20,737 nt of DNA, taken from positions 1 through 20,737 of the forward strand of contig PWWF01000246.1 of NCBI GenBank assembly GCA_003561595.1, in the 5' to 3' direction. Under the pieces are notes generated by a model. That model saw only the letters and a list, made by a program, of their open reading frames with translations. It had not been told where the DNA came from and made no database searches. This document shows, piece after piece, positions 14,355-20,737 of the stretch. The position numbers and the translations under genes are program-made. How positions within the stretch are numbered: the stretch's first letter is position 1; every line of letters begins with the position of its first letter. This stretch comes from Paracoccaceae bacterium. GTDB taxonomy: Bacteria > Pseudomonadota > Alphaproteobacteria > Rhodobacterales > Rhodobacteraceae.

Positions 14355-15910
14355 CGAGACGGCGCGTTCCCCGTCATCGCTGATCCCGTCGATATACCAC
14401 CAGGCATAGCCATCGGGCGGAACCTGCGTGCGGAAATCCGGTCGCGTTGGGCCGCCTCCGCCGCGTGCCGCCCCGAACTCAGCGCCATTGGCACACCCGC
14501 CCCCGGATGCACCCCGCCCCCCGCCAGATACAGCCCCGTCAGCCGGGTTCGTGTGCCGGGCCGCAGAAAGGTCGCCAGCGCCCCATTCGGGCTGAGCCCG
14601 TAAAGCGCCCCTTGTGAGTGCGGGAACATCTGCGCGAAGCGCGCAGGCGTGGTCAGCGGCGTCGCGCTCGGCTGCGGGTCCAGATGCAGGCCGAAACGCG
14701 CCAGCCGCTGAAAGGGGTCGGTGTTGCATGGGGGCTCCGTCGTCGCGCCAGGCCGCAGGGGCGGGGCATTGAGGATGAATTGAAAACGCTCTGGCCCATC
14801 GGGCGCGCCATGGGCGCGGTCCTGCGCGCAGACATAGATCGTGGGGTCCTGCGGGACCGCACCGCGCGCCAGCGGGCCGAATTCGCGGCCCGGATCATCG
14901 GCGAAGAACACTGTATGATAGGCCAGCGCATCGCGGCCCAGACCGTGCGGGGCGATCCGGCCTGCGATGGTCCAGACATGCGCCGACAGGCTGCGGGGAT
15001 GGGTCTGGCGGCGGGGCAGGGCGCGGCGGGGGGTGTCCAGCAGCGCGGTCAGCGCGGCCGGATCGCCATTGAACACGATCTGCCCGCAATCCAGGTCCGT
15101 CCCGTCCGACAGGCGCAGCCCCGTGACCTGCCCGCCCTGTGTCAGGATCGCGGCGACTGGCGTGTTCAGCCGCAACCGCCCGCCACAGCGCTGCAACAGA
15201 TCCACCAGCGCCTGCGCCAGCGCCGCCATGCCGCCGCGCACCGTCCAGACGCCCGCAGCCTCGGCCTGCCAGATCAGGCCCAGCACCGCCGGGGCCGAAA
15301 GCGGGTTGCCCCCGACATAGGTCGCGTAGCGCCCGAAAAGCTGACGCAGATGCGGGTCGGAAAACCGCGCGGCCAGCATGGCCTGCAGGCTGCGACCGGG
15401 CCGCAGCCAGGGCAGCAGATGCGGGCGCGCAAGCGCGGCCCTTGCGGCCCCCAGCGCGTCGGGGCGCGCGCGCTCCATGACGGGCGCGCGAAAGGCATCG
15501 AACAGCGCGCGGGTCTCACTCTCGAACCGGGTGAATTCGGCCTGCGCGCGCGCGCCGAATGCCGCCCCGATCCGCGCGGCATTGGCCTCGGCGTCGGGCA
15601 ACAGGTCCAGCGTGGTGCCATCGGCCCAGTAATGCCGCGCCAGCACAGGCAGGGGATCGAGCGTCAGGCTACCCGCCATCTCCTCACCCGCTGCCGCGAA
15701 CAGATCGTCCAGCACGCGGCGCAGGGTCAGAACGGTGGGCCCGGCATCGACCGGGCCGGCCTGTGAATCGACCACGCGCAATTTCCCGCCCGGCCAGCCA
15801 TGCGCCTCATACACCGTGACATCGCGCCCGGCGGCGGCCAGCCGGATGGCAGCGGCCAAACCGCCCATCCCGGCCCCGATCACCGCCACGCTGTCTTTTT
15901 CCGCACTCAT
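14351..15910 (-). CDS. crtD: Hydroxyneurosporene/methoxyneurosporene dehydrogenase CrtD
   Basis: FAD-dependent C-3,4 desaturase of the CrtI family acting on hydroxy- or methoxyneurosporene to give demethylspheroidene or spheroidene. It has 519 residues. The N-terminal VIGAGMGGLAAAIRLAAAG motif has G12-x-G14-x-x-G17; the C-terminal signature LAGGGVHPGAGVPMALSSG is complete. The family domain ends near GRHAAEA; about 30 further residues, rich in Arg, Met and Gly, overlap crtC-frame sequence and are probably not part of the fold. The ATG at 15910 is used; no strong ribosome site is visible. It is divergent from crtE across 97 bases with two PpsR-like sites. Confidence 0.95.
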   Translation of the reverse strand: MSAEKDSVAVIGAGMGGLAAAIRLAAAGRDVTVYEAHGWPGGKLRVVDSQAGPVDAGPTVLTLRRVLDDLFAAAGEEMAGSLTLDPLPVLARHYWADGTTLDLLPDAEANAARIGAAFGARAQAEFTRFESETRALFDAFRAPVMERARPDALGAARAALARPHLLPWLRPGRSLQAMLAARFSDPHLRQLFGRYATYVGGNPLSAPAVLGLIWQAEAAGVWTVRGGMAALAQALVDLLQRCGGRLRLNTPVAAILTQGGQVTGLRLSDGTDLDCGQIVFNGDPAALTALLDTPRRALPRRQTHPRSLSAHVWTIAGRIAPHGLGRDALAYHTVFFADDPGREFGPLARGAVPQDPTIYVCAQDRAHGAPDGPERFQFILNAPPLRPGATTEPPCNTDPFQRLARFGLHLDPQPSATPLTTPARFAQMFPHSQGALYGLSPNGALATFLRPGTRTRLTGLYLAGGGVHPGAGVPMALSSGRHAAEAAQRDRISARRFRPMAMPGGISTGSAMTGNAPSR

Positions 15911-15940
15911 GTCAGGAATTCTTGACTCTTTGCGCAAAAC

Positions 15941-15958
15941 TGTCCAGTCTTATTTACA
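15941..15958. promoter_or_regulatory. PpsR/CrtJ-like operator, crtD/crtE region, site 1
   Basis: TGTCCAGTCTTATTTACA is a perfect TGT-N12-ACA palindrome lying 30 bases upstream of the crtD ATG. It is 7 nt from a second perfect site (period 25). Confidence 0.75.
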
Positions 15959-15965
15959 CATTTGA

Positions 15966-15983
15966 TGTCTATAAGGGCTGACA
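15966..15983. promoter_or_regulatory. PpsR/CrtJ-like operator, crtD/crtE region, site 2
   Basis: TGTCTATAAGGGCTGACA is a perfect TGT-N12-ACA palindrome ending 24 bases before the crtE ATG. It contains TATAAG (15970-15975), a good -10-like hexamer for crtE but with no clear -35 at the right distance. Binding here would cover such a promoter. Confidence 0.7.
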
Positions 15984-16007
15984 GCAGCCGGAAAGCAAGA
16001 GGTCGCC

Positions 16008-16877
16008 ATGGATCTGAGCAAGCGAATCGACCGCGCCATGAGTGCGGCCATTGCCCGCGCACAAGGCCCCGAGGGTGAGGCCCCCGCGCGTCTGGCCGCT
16101 GCGCTGAATTATGCCGTCACCCCCGGGGGTGCGCGGATTCGCCCCACGATCTGCCTGTCGGTCGCGCTGGCCTGCGGTGATGACCGCCCGCGTCTGGCCG
16201 ATTCCGCCGCCACGGCGCTGGAACTGATCCATTGCGCCAGCCTTGTGCATGACGATCTGCCTGCCTTTGACGATGCCGATTTCCGGCGCGGCAAGCCGAC
16301 GATCCACCTGGCCTATTCCGAACCGCTGGCCGTGCTGACAGGTGACAGTCTGATCATCGCGGCCTTTGACACGCTGGCGCGGGTCGCCCCCGATGACGCG
16401 CTGCGCGCGCTGCGGCTGGTCGCGTTGCTGGCGCATCACACGGGCATGCCGAATGGCATCTGCGCGGGGCAGGGATGGGAGAGCGAGGCGCGCGTCGATC
16501 TGCGCGCCTATCACCGCTCCAAGACCGCCGCGCTGTTCGTGGCCGCGACCCAGATGGGCGCGCTGGCCGCCGGGCACGAGCCCGAGCCGTGGGAAGAGCT
16601 CGGCGCCCGCATTGGCGAGGCGTTTCAGGTCGCCGATGACCTGCGCGATGCGCTTTATGATGAGGGCGCGCTGGGCAAGCCCGCGGGGCAGGATGCCACC
16701 CATGCCCGCCCCTCGGCGGTGGATGAACTGGGCGTGCAGGGCGCGATCAAGCGGCTGCAGGATATCCTCAGCGGGGCCATCGCCTCGATCCCCTCCTGCC
16801 CGGGCGAGGCGCAACTGGCGCAGTTGGTCCGCATCTATGCCGAACGGATGACCCCGGTCGCACCTGTCCGGGTCTAG
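16008..16877 (+). CDS. crtE: Geranylgeranyl diphosphate synthase CrtE
   Basis: Trans-prenyltransferase that makes GGPP, feeding both carotenoids (CrtB) and the bacteriochlorophyll tail (BchG). It has 289 residues. The first Asp-rich motif is DDLPAFDD (82-89, DDxxxxD) and the second is DDLRD (210-214, in EAFQVADDLRDALYD). GGARIRP (40-46) and the FRRGKPTIH segment (92-100) are typical of the family. An AGAGGT ribosome site lies 7 nt before the ATG. crtF begins 4 bases after the stop. It is transcribed divergently from crtD under two PpsR-like operators. Confidence 0.97.
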   Translation: MDLSKRIDRAMSAAIARAQGPEGEAPARLAAALNYAVTPGGARIRPTICLSVALACGDDRPRLADSAATALELIHCASLVHDDLPAFDDADFRRGKPTIHLAYSEPLAVLTGDSLIIAAFDTLARVAPDDALRALRLVALLAHHTGMPNGICAGQGWESEARVDLRAYHRSKTAALFVAATQMGALAAGHEPEPWEELGARIGEAFQVADDLRDALYDEGALGKPAGQDATHARPSAVDELGVQGAIKRLQDILSGAIASIPSCPGEAQLAQLVRIYAERMTPVAPVRV

Positions 16878-16881
16878 GCGC

Positions 16882-18018
16882 GTGTTGGACGCAGGCGCTC
16901 CGCCGCACACCCTGCGCCCGGCGGGCTGGATAAACCGGCTGGCGGCTTCGCCCCGGTTTCAGGCCTTTTGCGCTCGCGTCCCTGGCCTGAGCACCATCGC
17001 CCGGCGCGAAGGGGCGGCGCTTTTCGATCTGATGCAGGGCTTTGTGCAAAGCCAATGCCTGAGCGCGCTGGTGGAATTGCGCGTGCTGCACCTGCTGGCC
17101 GATGGGCCATCGGATGCGGCCTCGGTTGCGGCCCTGACACAAGTGCCGCCAGAACGGATGCAGGTGCTGCTGCAGGCGGGCGCGGCCATGAAATTGCTGC
17201 GCCGCCGGGGCGATCGCTTTGCCCTGTCGCGGCGCGGTGCGGCGTTTATCGCTGTGCCGGGGCTGGAGGATATGGTGCGCCATCACCGCGTGCTCTACGC
17301 CGACCTGGCCGATCCGGTCGCCTTTGTCCGGGGTAACAGTGACCCCGATCTGGCGCGCTTCTGGCCCTATGTCTTTGGCGCGACCGGACCGATGGATGCG
17401 GATGTCACCGCGCGCTATTCGCGCCTGATGGCCGACAGCCAACGGCTCGTGGCGGAAGAGGCGCTGGCGCATGTCTCGCTGTCGCGCGCGCGGCGGCTGA
17501 TGGATGTGGGCGGCGGCACGGGCGCGTTCCTGCGCGCCGTGCGCGCGCGCTACCCGAAGCTGGAGCTTGTGCTGTTCGATCTGCCCGATGTGGTGGCGCA
17601 GGCAGCCCTGCCCGACGGGATCACGCGCCATGGCGGATCGTTTCGAACCGATTCGCTGCCTGGCGGGGCGGATGTGATCAGCCTTGTGCGCGTCCTCTAT
17701 GACCACGCGGATGACACAGTGCTGGCACTGTTGCGCAGGGTTCATGCGGCCCTGCCGCCTGGCGGGCGCGTCCTGATTGTCGAGCCGATGTCCGGCGGCA
17801 CAAAGCCCGATCCGCAGACCGATGTGTATTTCGCGGTTTACACCATGGCCATGCAGACCGGCCGCACCCGCAGCCCGGCCGAGATTGCAGTGCTGCTGCG
17901 CAAGGCGGGGTTCGAGGGTGTTTCGCGCCCGATGGGCAAGCGCGCCTATCTGGCGCGCGCCCTCACGGCGCAGCGCCCGGCACAGGAAAAAGGTGCAGGA
18001 AGTGTCAATGTTGGTTGA
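16882..18018 (+). CDS. crtF: Demethylspheroidene O-methyltransferase CrtF
   Basis: SAM-dependent methyltransferase that methylates the C-1 hydroxyl made by CrtC, giving spheroidene. It has 378 residues from a GTG start, 4 bases after crtE. An N-terminal dimerisation part of the plant-type O-methyltransferase family ([26 protein letters not shown], in two readings, about 48-74) precedes the Rossmann-like domain with SAM motif I DVGGGTG (208-214), followed by [10 protein letters not shown] and the catalytic region RVLYDHADD. No ATG lies nearby, and GTG gives the expected N-terminus. The last codons and stop overlap the first of three bchC operators, so crtF coding and bchC control share DNA. 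Confidence 0.95.
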   Translation: MLDAGAPPHTLRPAGWINRLAASPRFQAFCARVPGLSTIARREGAALFDLMQGFVQSQCLSALVELRVLHLLADGPSDAASVAALTQVPPERMQVLLQAGAAMKLLRRRGDRFALSRRGAAFIAVPGLEDMVRHHRVLYADLADPVAFVRGNSDPDLARFWPYVFGATGPMDADVTARYSRLMADSQRLVAEEALAHVSLSRARRLMDVGGGTGAFLRAVRARYPKLELVLFDLPDVVAQAALPDGITRHGGSFRTDSLPGGADVISLVRVLYDHADDTVLALLRRVHAALPPGGRVLIVEPMSGGTKPDPQTDVYFAVYTMAMQTGRTRSPAEIAVLLRKAGFEGVSRPMGKRAYLARALTAQRPAQEKGAGSVNVG

Positions 18019-18020
18019 CA
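18003..18020. promoter_or_regulatory. PpsR/CrtJ-like operator 1 of 3 at bchC
   Basis: TGTCAATGTTGGTTGACA is a perfect palindrome (TGTCAA...TTGACA, 6-bp arms). It overlaps the crtF stop codon, and its right arm is a consensus -35 hexamer TTGACA (18015-18020). Confidence 0.85.
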
Positions 18021-18042
18021 GCTATGTATGTATCGCTAGAAT
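18015..18042 (+). promoter_or_regulatory. Sigma-70-type promoter of bchC
   Basis: The -35 hexamer TTGACA (18015-18020) and -10-like TAGAAT (18037-18042) are separated by 16 bp. The -35 is the right arm of operator 1 and the -10 lies inside operator 2, so repressor binding would occlude polymerase. Transcription should start near 18048-18050, giving a leader of about 60 nt. Confidence 0.7.
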
Positions 18043-18046
18043 TACA
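18029..18046. promoter_or_regulatory. PpsR/CrtJ-like operator 2 of 3 at bchC
   Basis: TGTATCGCTAGAATTACA matches TGT-N12-ACA and is exactly 8 nt after operator 1. It contains the -10-like hexamer TAGAAT (18037-18042). A pair 8 bp apart over the promoter is the arrangement described for R. capsulatus bchC, where CrtJ binds cooperatively. Confidence 0.85.
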
Positions 18047-18054
18047 GTCAGACT

Positions 18055-18072
18055 TGTTGAGTCGAGTTGACA
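18055..18072. promoter_or_regulatory. PpsR/CrtJ-like operator 3 of 3 at bchC
   Basis: TGTTGAGTCGAGTTGACA matches TGT-N12-ACA and again lies exactly 8 nt after the previous site, so all three have a 26-bp period. It falls downstream of the expected transcription start, within the bchC leader. Confidence 0.75.
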
Positions 18073-18107
18073 GGTCCAGGGCAACAGCAGATCAGGGGAG
18101 AGCCGCT

Positions 18108-19064
18108 GTGCATACCGACGCCATCATCCTGTCCGCACCGCGCCAGCTGGCGCTGGGAACGGTCGGCCTGAAGGCGCCGGGGCCGCGCGATCTGGTCGTG
18201 CGGGTGGACCATTCAGGCATCTCGACCGGCACGGAAAAGCTGTTCTGGACGGGCGAAATGCCGCCCTTTCCCGGCATGGGCTATCCGCTTGTCCCCGGCT
18301 ACGAGGCCGCGGGCGAAGTGATCGAGGCCGGGGTCGAATCGGGCTTCAAGCCCGGCGAGCGGGTCTTTGTGCCCGGCGCGAATTGTTTTGAAGCAGGCGA
18401 ACAGGGGCCGGTCTTCGGTCTCTTTGGCGGCGCAGCGCGAACTCTTGTCACAGATGCAAAGCGGGTCACCCGCATTGATCCCGGCATAGGCGCAGCAGGC
18501 GCACTTCTGGCACTGGCCGCCACAGCCCGCCACGCGGTGGCGGGCGCATATGCCACCATGCCCGACCTTGTGGTTGGGCATGGTGTGCTTGGCCGCCTGA
18601 TTGCCCGCATCGTCATCGCCAGCGGCGCCCCCGCGCCCCAGGTATGGGAAGTCAATCCAGCCCGGCAGGGTGGGGCGACCGGCTATCCGGTCTGCCACCC
18701 CGATGAGGATGAGCGCCGCGATTACACCTGCATCATGGATGCCTCTGGCGCCGAGGGGCTGATCGATCAGCTTGTCGGGCGCCTGGCGAAGAATGGCGAG
18801 TTGGTGCTGGCGGGGTTCTATACCCAGCCGCTGCAATTCGCCTTTGTCCCTGCCTTCATGCGCGAGGCGCGGCTGCGTATCGCCGCCGAATGGCAGCCCG
18901 ACGACCTGACCGCCACGCGCGATCTGATCGAGCGCGGCGCGCTGTCGCTTGACGGGCTGATCACGCATCACGCCCGGCCCGATCAGGCCGCAAGCGCTTA
19001 CGAGACGGCCTTCAGCGATCCTGAATGCCTGAAAATGATCCTCGACTGGGAGAGCACTGCATGA
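18108..19064 (+). CDS. bchC: 3-hydroxyethyl bacteriochlorophyllide a dehydrogenase BchC
   Basis: Oxidises the C-3 hydroxyethyl group to acetyl, a late step to bacteriochlorophyllide a. It has 318 residues of the medium-chain dehydrogenase type. Seen are the N-terminal [41 protein letters not shown] region (two GroES-like strands; the pieces GISTGTEK and [12 protein letters not shown] are diagnostic) and a nucleotide-binding region around [15 protein letters not shown], with GHGVLG as the turn. The GTG start at 18108 has AGGGGAG 7 nt upstream, a strong reason to prefer it over further upstream codons that cross the operators. The stop overlaps the bchX start (ATGA). Confidence 0.96.
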   Translation: MHTDAIILSAPRQLALGTVGLKAPGPRDLVVRVDHSGISTGTEKLFWTGEMPPFPGMGYPLVPGYEAAGEVIEAGVESGFKPGERVFVPGANCFEAGEQGPVFGLFGGAARTLVTDAKRVTRIDPGIGAAGALLALAATARHAVAGAYATMPDLVVGHGVLGRLIARIVIASGAPAPQVWEVNPARQGGATGYPVCHPDEDERRDYTCIMDASGAEGLIDQLVGRLAKNGELVLAGFYTQPLQFAFVPAFMREARLRIAAEWQPDDLTATRDLIERGALSLDGLITHHARPDQAASAYETAFSDPECLKMILDWESTA

Positions 19065-20065
19065 CCCTCGACATCCCGAATCTGAAGGATTTCGACCAGC
19101 GCCTGCGCGATGAAGCACAGGAAGAACCGACGCTGGAAGTGCCGCAATCCGAGCCGACCAAGCATACCCAGATCATCGCGATCTATGGCAAGGGTGGCAT
19201 CGGCAAGAGCTTCACGCTGGCGAATCTGTCCTGCATGATGGCCGAACAGGGCAAGCGCGTGCTGCTGATCGGCTGTGACCCGAAATCCGACACGACCTCG
19301 CTCTTGTTCGCGGGCAAGGCCTGTCCCACGATCATCGAAACCTCGACCCGCAAGAAACTGGCGGGCGAGGAAGTGGCCATCGGCGATGTCTGCTTCAAGC
19401 GCAATGGCGTCTTCGCAATGGAGCTTGGCGGCCCGGAAGTGGGTCGCGGCTGCGGGGGGCGGGGCATCATCCACGGGTTCGAACTGCTGGAAAAGCTCGG
19501 CTTTCATGACTGGGATTTCGACTATGTGCTGCTCGACTTCCTGGGCGATGTGGTCTGCGGCGGCTTTGGCCTGCCGATCGCGCGCGATATGGCGCAGAAG
19601 GTGATCCTGGTCGGGTCGAACGACCTGCAATCGCTGTATGTGGCCAATAATGTCTGCTCGGCGGTGGAATATTTCCGCAAGATGGGCGGCAATGTCGGTG
19701 TCGCAGGGTTGGTGATCAACAAGGATGACGGCTCGGGCGAGGCGCAGGCTTTCGCGAAGGCTGTCGACATCCCCGTGCTGGCAGAGATCCCGGCGGCGGA
19801 CGATCTGCGCAAGAAATCCGCGAATTACCAGATTGTGGGCACCAGTGAGAGCCAGTGGGGCGCGCTGTTCGCCGGGCTGGCCGAGCAGGTGTCCGATGCG
19901 CCCCCGGTTCATCCGCAACCGCTGGATCAGGACGGGCTGCTGGGCCTGTTCGACAGCAAGGATACCGGCGGCGATGTGGTGCTGGAACCGGCCACCGATG
20001 CCGACATGCGCGGCAAGAACGCCAAGCCCAAGGAAAGCCTGGAAGTGGTGTATGACGATGCCTGA
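19061..20065 (+). CDS. bchX: Chlorophyllide a reductase iron protein subunit BchX
   Basis: Nitrogenase-NifH-like ATPase that passes electrons to BchY-BchZ for reduction of ring B (C7=C8) of chlorophyllide a. It has 334 residues. The P-loop is YGKGGIGKS (42-50), and the switch region has GCDPKSDTT (71-79). The two cysteines that bridge the dimer's [4Fe-4S] cluster are C131 (GRGCGGRG) and C166 (GDVVCGGFG). An N-terminal extension of about 35 residues and a polar C-terminal tail are typical for BchX. The ATG at 19061 overlaps the bchC stop (ATGA). bchY follows directly, with its probable ATG overlapping the end of bchX. Confidence 0.98.
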   Translation: MTLDIPNLKDFDQRLRDEAQEEPTLEVPQSEPTKHTQIIAIYGKGGIGKSFTLANLSCMMAEQGKRVLLIGCDPKSDTTSLLFAGKACPTIIETSTRKKLAGEEVAIGDVCFKRNGVFAMELGGPEVGRGCGGRGIIHGFELLEKLGFHDWDFDYVLLDFLGDVVCGGFGLPIARDMAQKVILVGSNDLQSLYVANNVCSAVEYFRKMGGNVGVAGLVINKDDGSGEAQAFAKAVDIPVLAEIPAADDLRKKSANYQIVGTSESQWGALFAGLAEQVSDAPPVHPQPLDQDGLLGLFDSKDTGGDVVLEPATDADMRGKNAKPKESLEVVYDDA

Positions 20066-20737
20066 GGATTTTGCCGATAAGAAGATTGGGGGGCCAGCCC
20101 CCCAAGCCCCCCGGGATATTTCTGCAAAGATGAAAGGGGAGGCGGTGTATGACAGTGCCGCCGATGCCCCTGTGGAGCAGGTGATCGAGCGCGCGCCGGC
20201 TGCTGAGGGTGCGTCCGAGGCTGTGACCTCTGATGGCATGGGCTGCCATGCGCCGGGCGAGCAGATGGAAGCGCAGGCGCGCGCATCGGGCAATGGCGCG
20301 GTGCTGGACCAGTTTGCCAAGGACTATCCGACCGGGCCGCATGACAAGCCCGAATCCATGTGCCCGGCCTTTGGCAGCTTGCGCGTGGGGTTGCGGATGC
20401 GGCGGGTGGCGACAGTGCTGTCAGGCTCGGCCTGCTGCGTCTATGGCCTGACCTTTGTGTCGCATTTCTACGGCGCGCGGCGGTCGGTGGGCTATGTGCC
20501 CTTCAGTTCCGAGACGCTCGTTACCGGCAAGCTGTTCGAGGATATCCGCGATTCGGTCCATGAGATGGCCGACCCGGACCGCTATGACGCGATTGTCGTG
20601 ACCAATCTATGCGTGCCGACGGCCTCGGGCGTGCCGTTGCGGTTGTTGCCGAAAGAGATCAATGGCGTGCGGATCGTGGGCATTGATGTGCCGGGTTTCG
20701 GCGTGCCGACCCATGCCGAGGCCAAGGATGTGCTGGC
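20058..20737 (+). CDS. bchY: Chlorophyllide a reductase subunit BchY, 5' part
   Basis: Nitrogenase-NifDK-like subunit that forms the catalytic BchY-BchZ part of chlorophyllide a reductase. The gene runs off the window end; 226 residues are present. From about residue 60 the sequence is clearly BchY: GCHAPGEQM, MCPAFGSLRVGLRMRR, SGSACCVYGLTFVSHFYGAR, TNLCVPTASGVPLRLLP and VDVPGFGVPTHAEA-like end (here IDVPGFGVPTHAEAKDVLA). Cys in the CPAFG and SACCVYG segments are candidate cluster ligands. The start is uncertain. ATG 20058 overlaps bchX by 8 bases, but then residues about 10-29 are encoded by a hairpin-bearing repeat. Alternatives are ATG 20130, GTG 20145 (AAGG 7 nt upstream) and ATG 20238. 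Confidence 0.95.
   Translation, partial: MPEDFADKKIGGPAPQAPRDISAKMKGEAVYDSAADAPVEQVIERAPAAEGASEAVTSDGMGCHAPGEQMEAQARASGNGAVLDQFAKDYPTGPHDKPESMCPAFGSLRVGLRMRRVATVLSGSACCVYGLTFVSHFYGARRSVGYVPFSSETLVTGKLFEDIRDSVHEMADPDRYDAIVVTNLCVPTASGVPLRLLPKEINGVRIVGIDVPGFGVPTHAEAKDVL
20086..20142 (+). repeat. Hairpin plus dispersed repeat at the bchX/bchY junction
   Basis: It starts with TTGGGGGGC (20086-20094) and GCCCCCCAA (20097-20105), a perfect 9-bp inverted repeat around 2 nt. This is followed by C6-GGGATATTTCTGCAAAGATGAAA and GGGGAGG. The A+T-rich core is the inverted, diverged counterpart of the element between bchI and bchD. It lies either in the bchY leader or inside its first codons, and the GGGGAGG at its end resembles a ribosome site. 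Confidence 0.6.

Noticed and set aside
14351..14430. Classical -1 slippery heptamer for a CrtD-CrtC frameshift
   Set aside because: I looked for an X-XXY-YYZ sequence in the crtD frame at the overlap and did not find one; the frameshift idea stays only as an untested option.
14995..15035. G-rich stretch in crtD as a further quadruplex
   Set aside because: The G tracts are separated by long and unequal gaps (one of about 9 bases) within coding DNA, and there is no enclosing inverted repeat.
20149..20184. ATG with GGGGAGG at ideal distance upstream, as a bchY start
   Set aside because: It is out of frame with bchY and stops after 11 codons.
18998..20320. 440-codon open frame on the minus strand opposite bchX/bchY
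   Set aside because: It spans two certain genes and the repeat between them, and has no recognisable domain.
1..20737. Mobile elements, CRISPR arrays, tRNA or rRNA genes
   Set aside because: I found no transposase or integrase frame, no repeat-spacer array and no RNA gene signature; the window is accounted for by photosynthesis genes and short spacers.

Overview
The window is a contiguous piece of a photosynthesis gene cluster (PGC) from a high-G+C alphaproteobacterium. Gene content and order match the Rhodobacter-type PGC of Rhodobacterales: bchE-J-G-ORF428-P-idi, then tspO, crtB and crtI on the minus strand, then crtA-bchI-D-O, then crtC and crtD on the minus strand, then crtE-crtF-bchC-bchX-bchY. 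The host should be an anoxygenic phototroph (purple non-sulfur or aerobic anoxygenic) making bacteriochlorophyll a and spheroidene-series carotenoids; crtA implies spheroidenone when oxygen is present. I cannot name the genus from sequence alone.

Layout: 1-5602 (+) carries the 3' part of bchE, bchJ, then a strong stem-loop and two PpsR/CrtJ-like operators, then bchG, the PucC-like ORF428, bchP and idi. 5640-8778 (-) carries crtI, crtB and tspO, read right to left. 8779-8911 is a divergent control region with PpsR-like palindromes. 8912-13399 (+) is crtA-bchI-bchD-bchO (spheroidene monooxygenase and Mg-chelatase components). 13400-13499 is a convergent terminator region. 13500-15910 (-) is crtD-crtC. 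15911-16007 is a second divergent control region with two operators. 16008-20737 (+) is crtE-crtF, a bchC promoter with three evenly spaced operators, bchC, bchX and the 5' part of bchY, which runs off the end.

How the genes work together: idi and crtE make GGPP, used by crtB/crtI/crtC/crtD/crtF/crtA for carotenoids and by bchG/bchP for the phytyl tail of bacteriochlorophyll. bchI/D (with bchH elsewhere) insert Mg2+, bchE closes ring E, bchX/Y (with bchZ beyond the window) reduce ring B, and bchC oxidises the 3-hydroxyethyl group. Nearly every gene has a recognisable family, so I do not see an unknown multi-gene system.

The unexpected material is between and at the ends of genes. There are two gene-end stem-loops whose loops hold the same four-C-tract motif, a canonical G-quadruplex on the opposite strand; one is a perfect 33-bp stem lying inside the last codons of bchJ. 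There is a triple PpsR operator array with an exact 26-bp period at bchC. A short dispersed repeat occurs both between bchI and bchD and at the bchX/bchY junction. The crtD/crtC overlap hides a likely conserved CrtC motif upstream of any usual start codon. No gene-free stretch exceeds 300 bases. I saw no tRNA, rRNA, CRISPR, transposase or insertion sequence.
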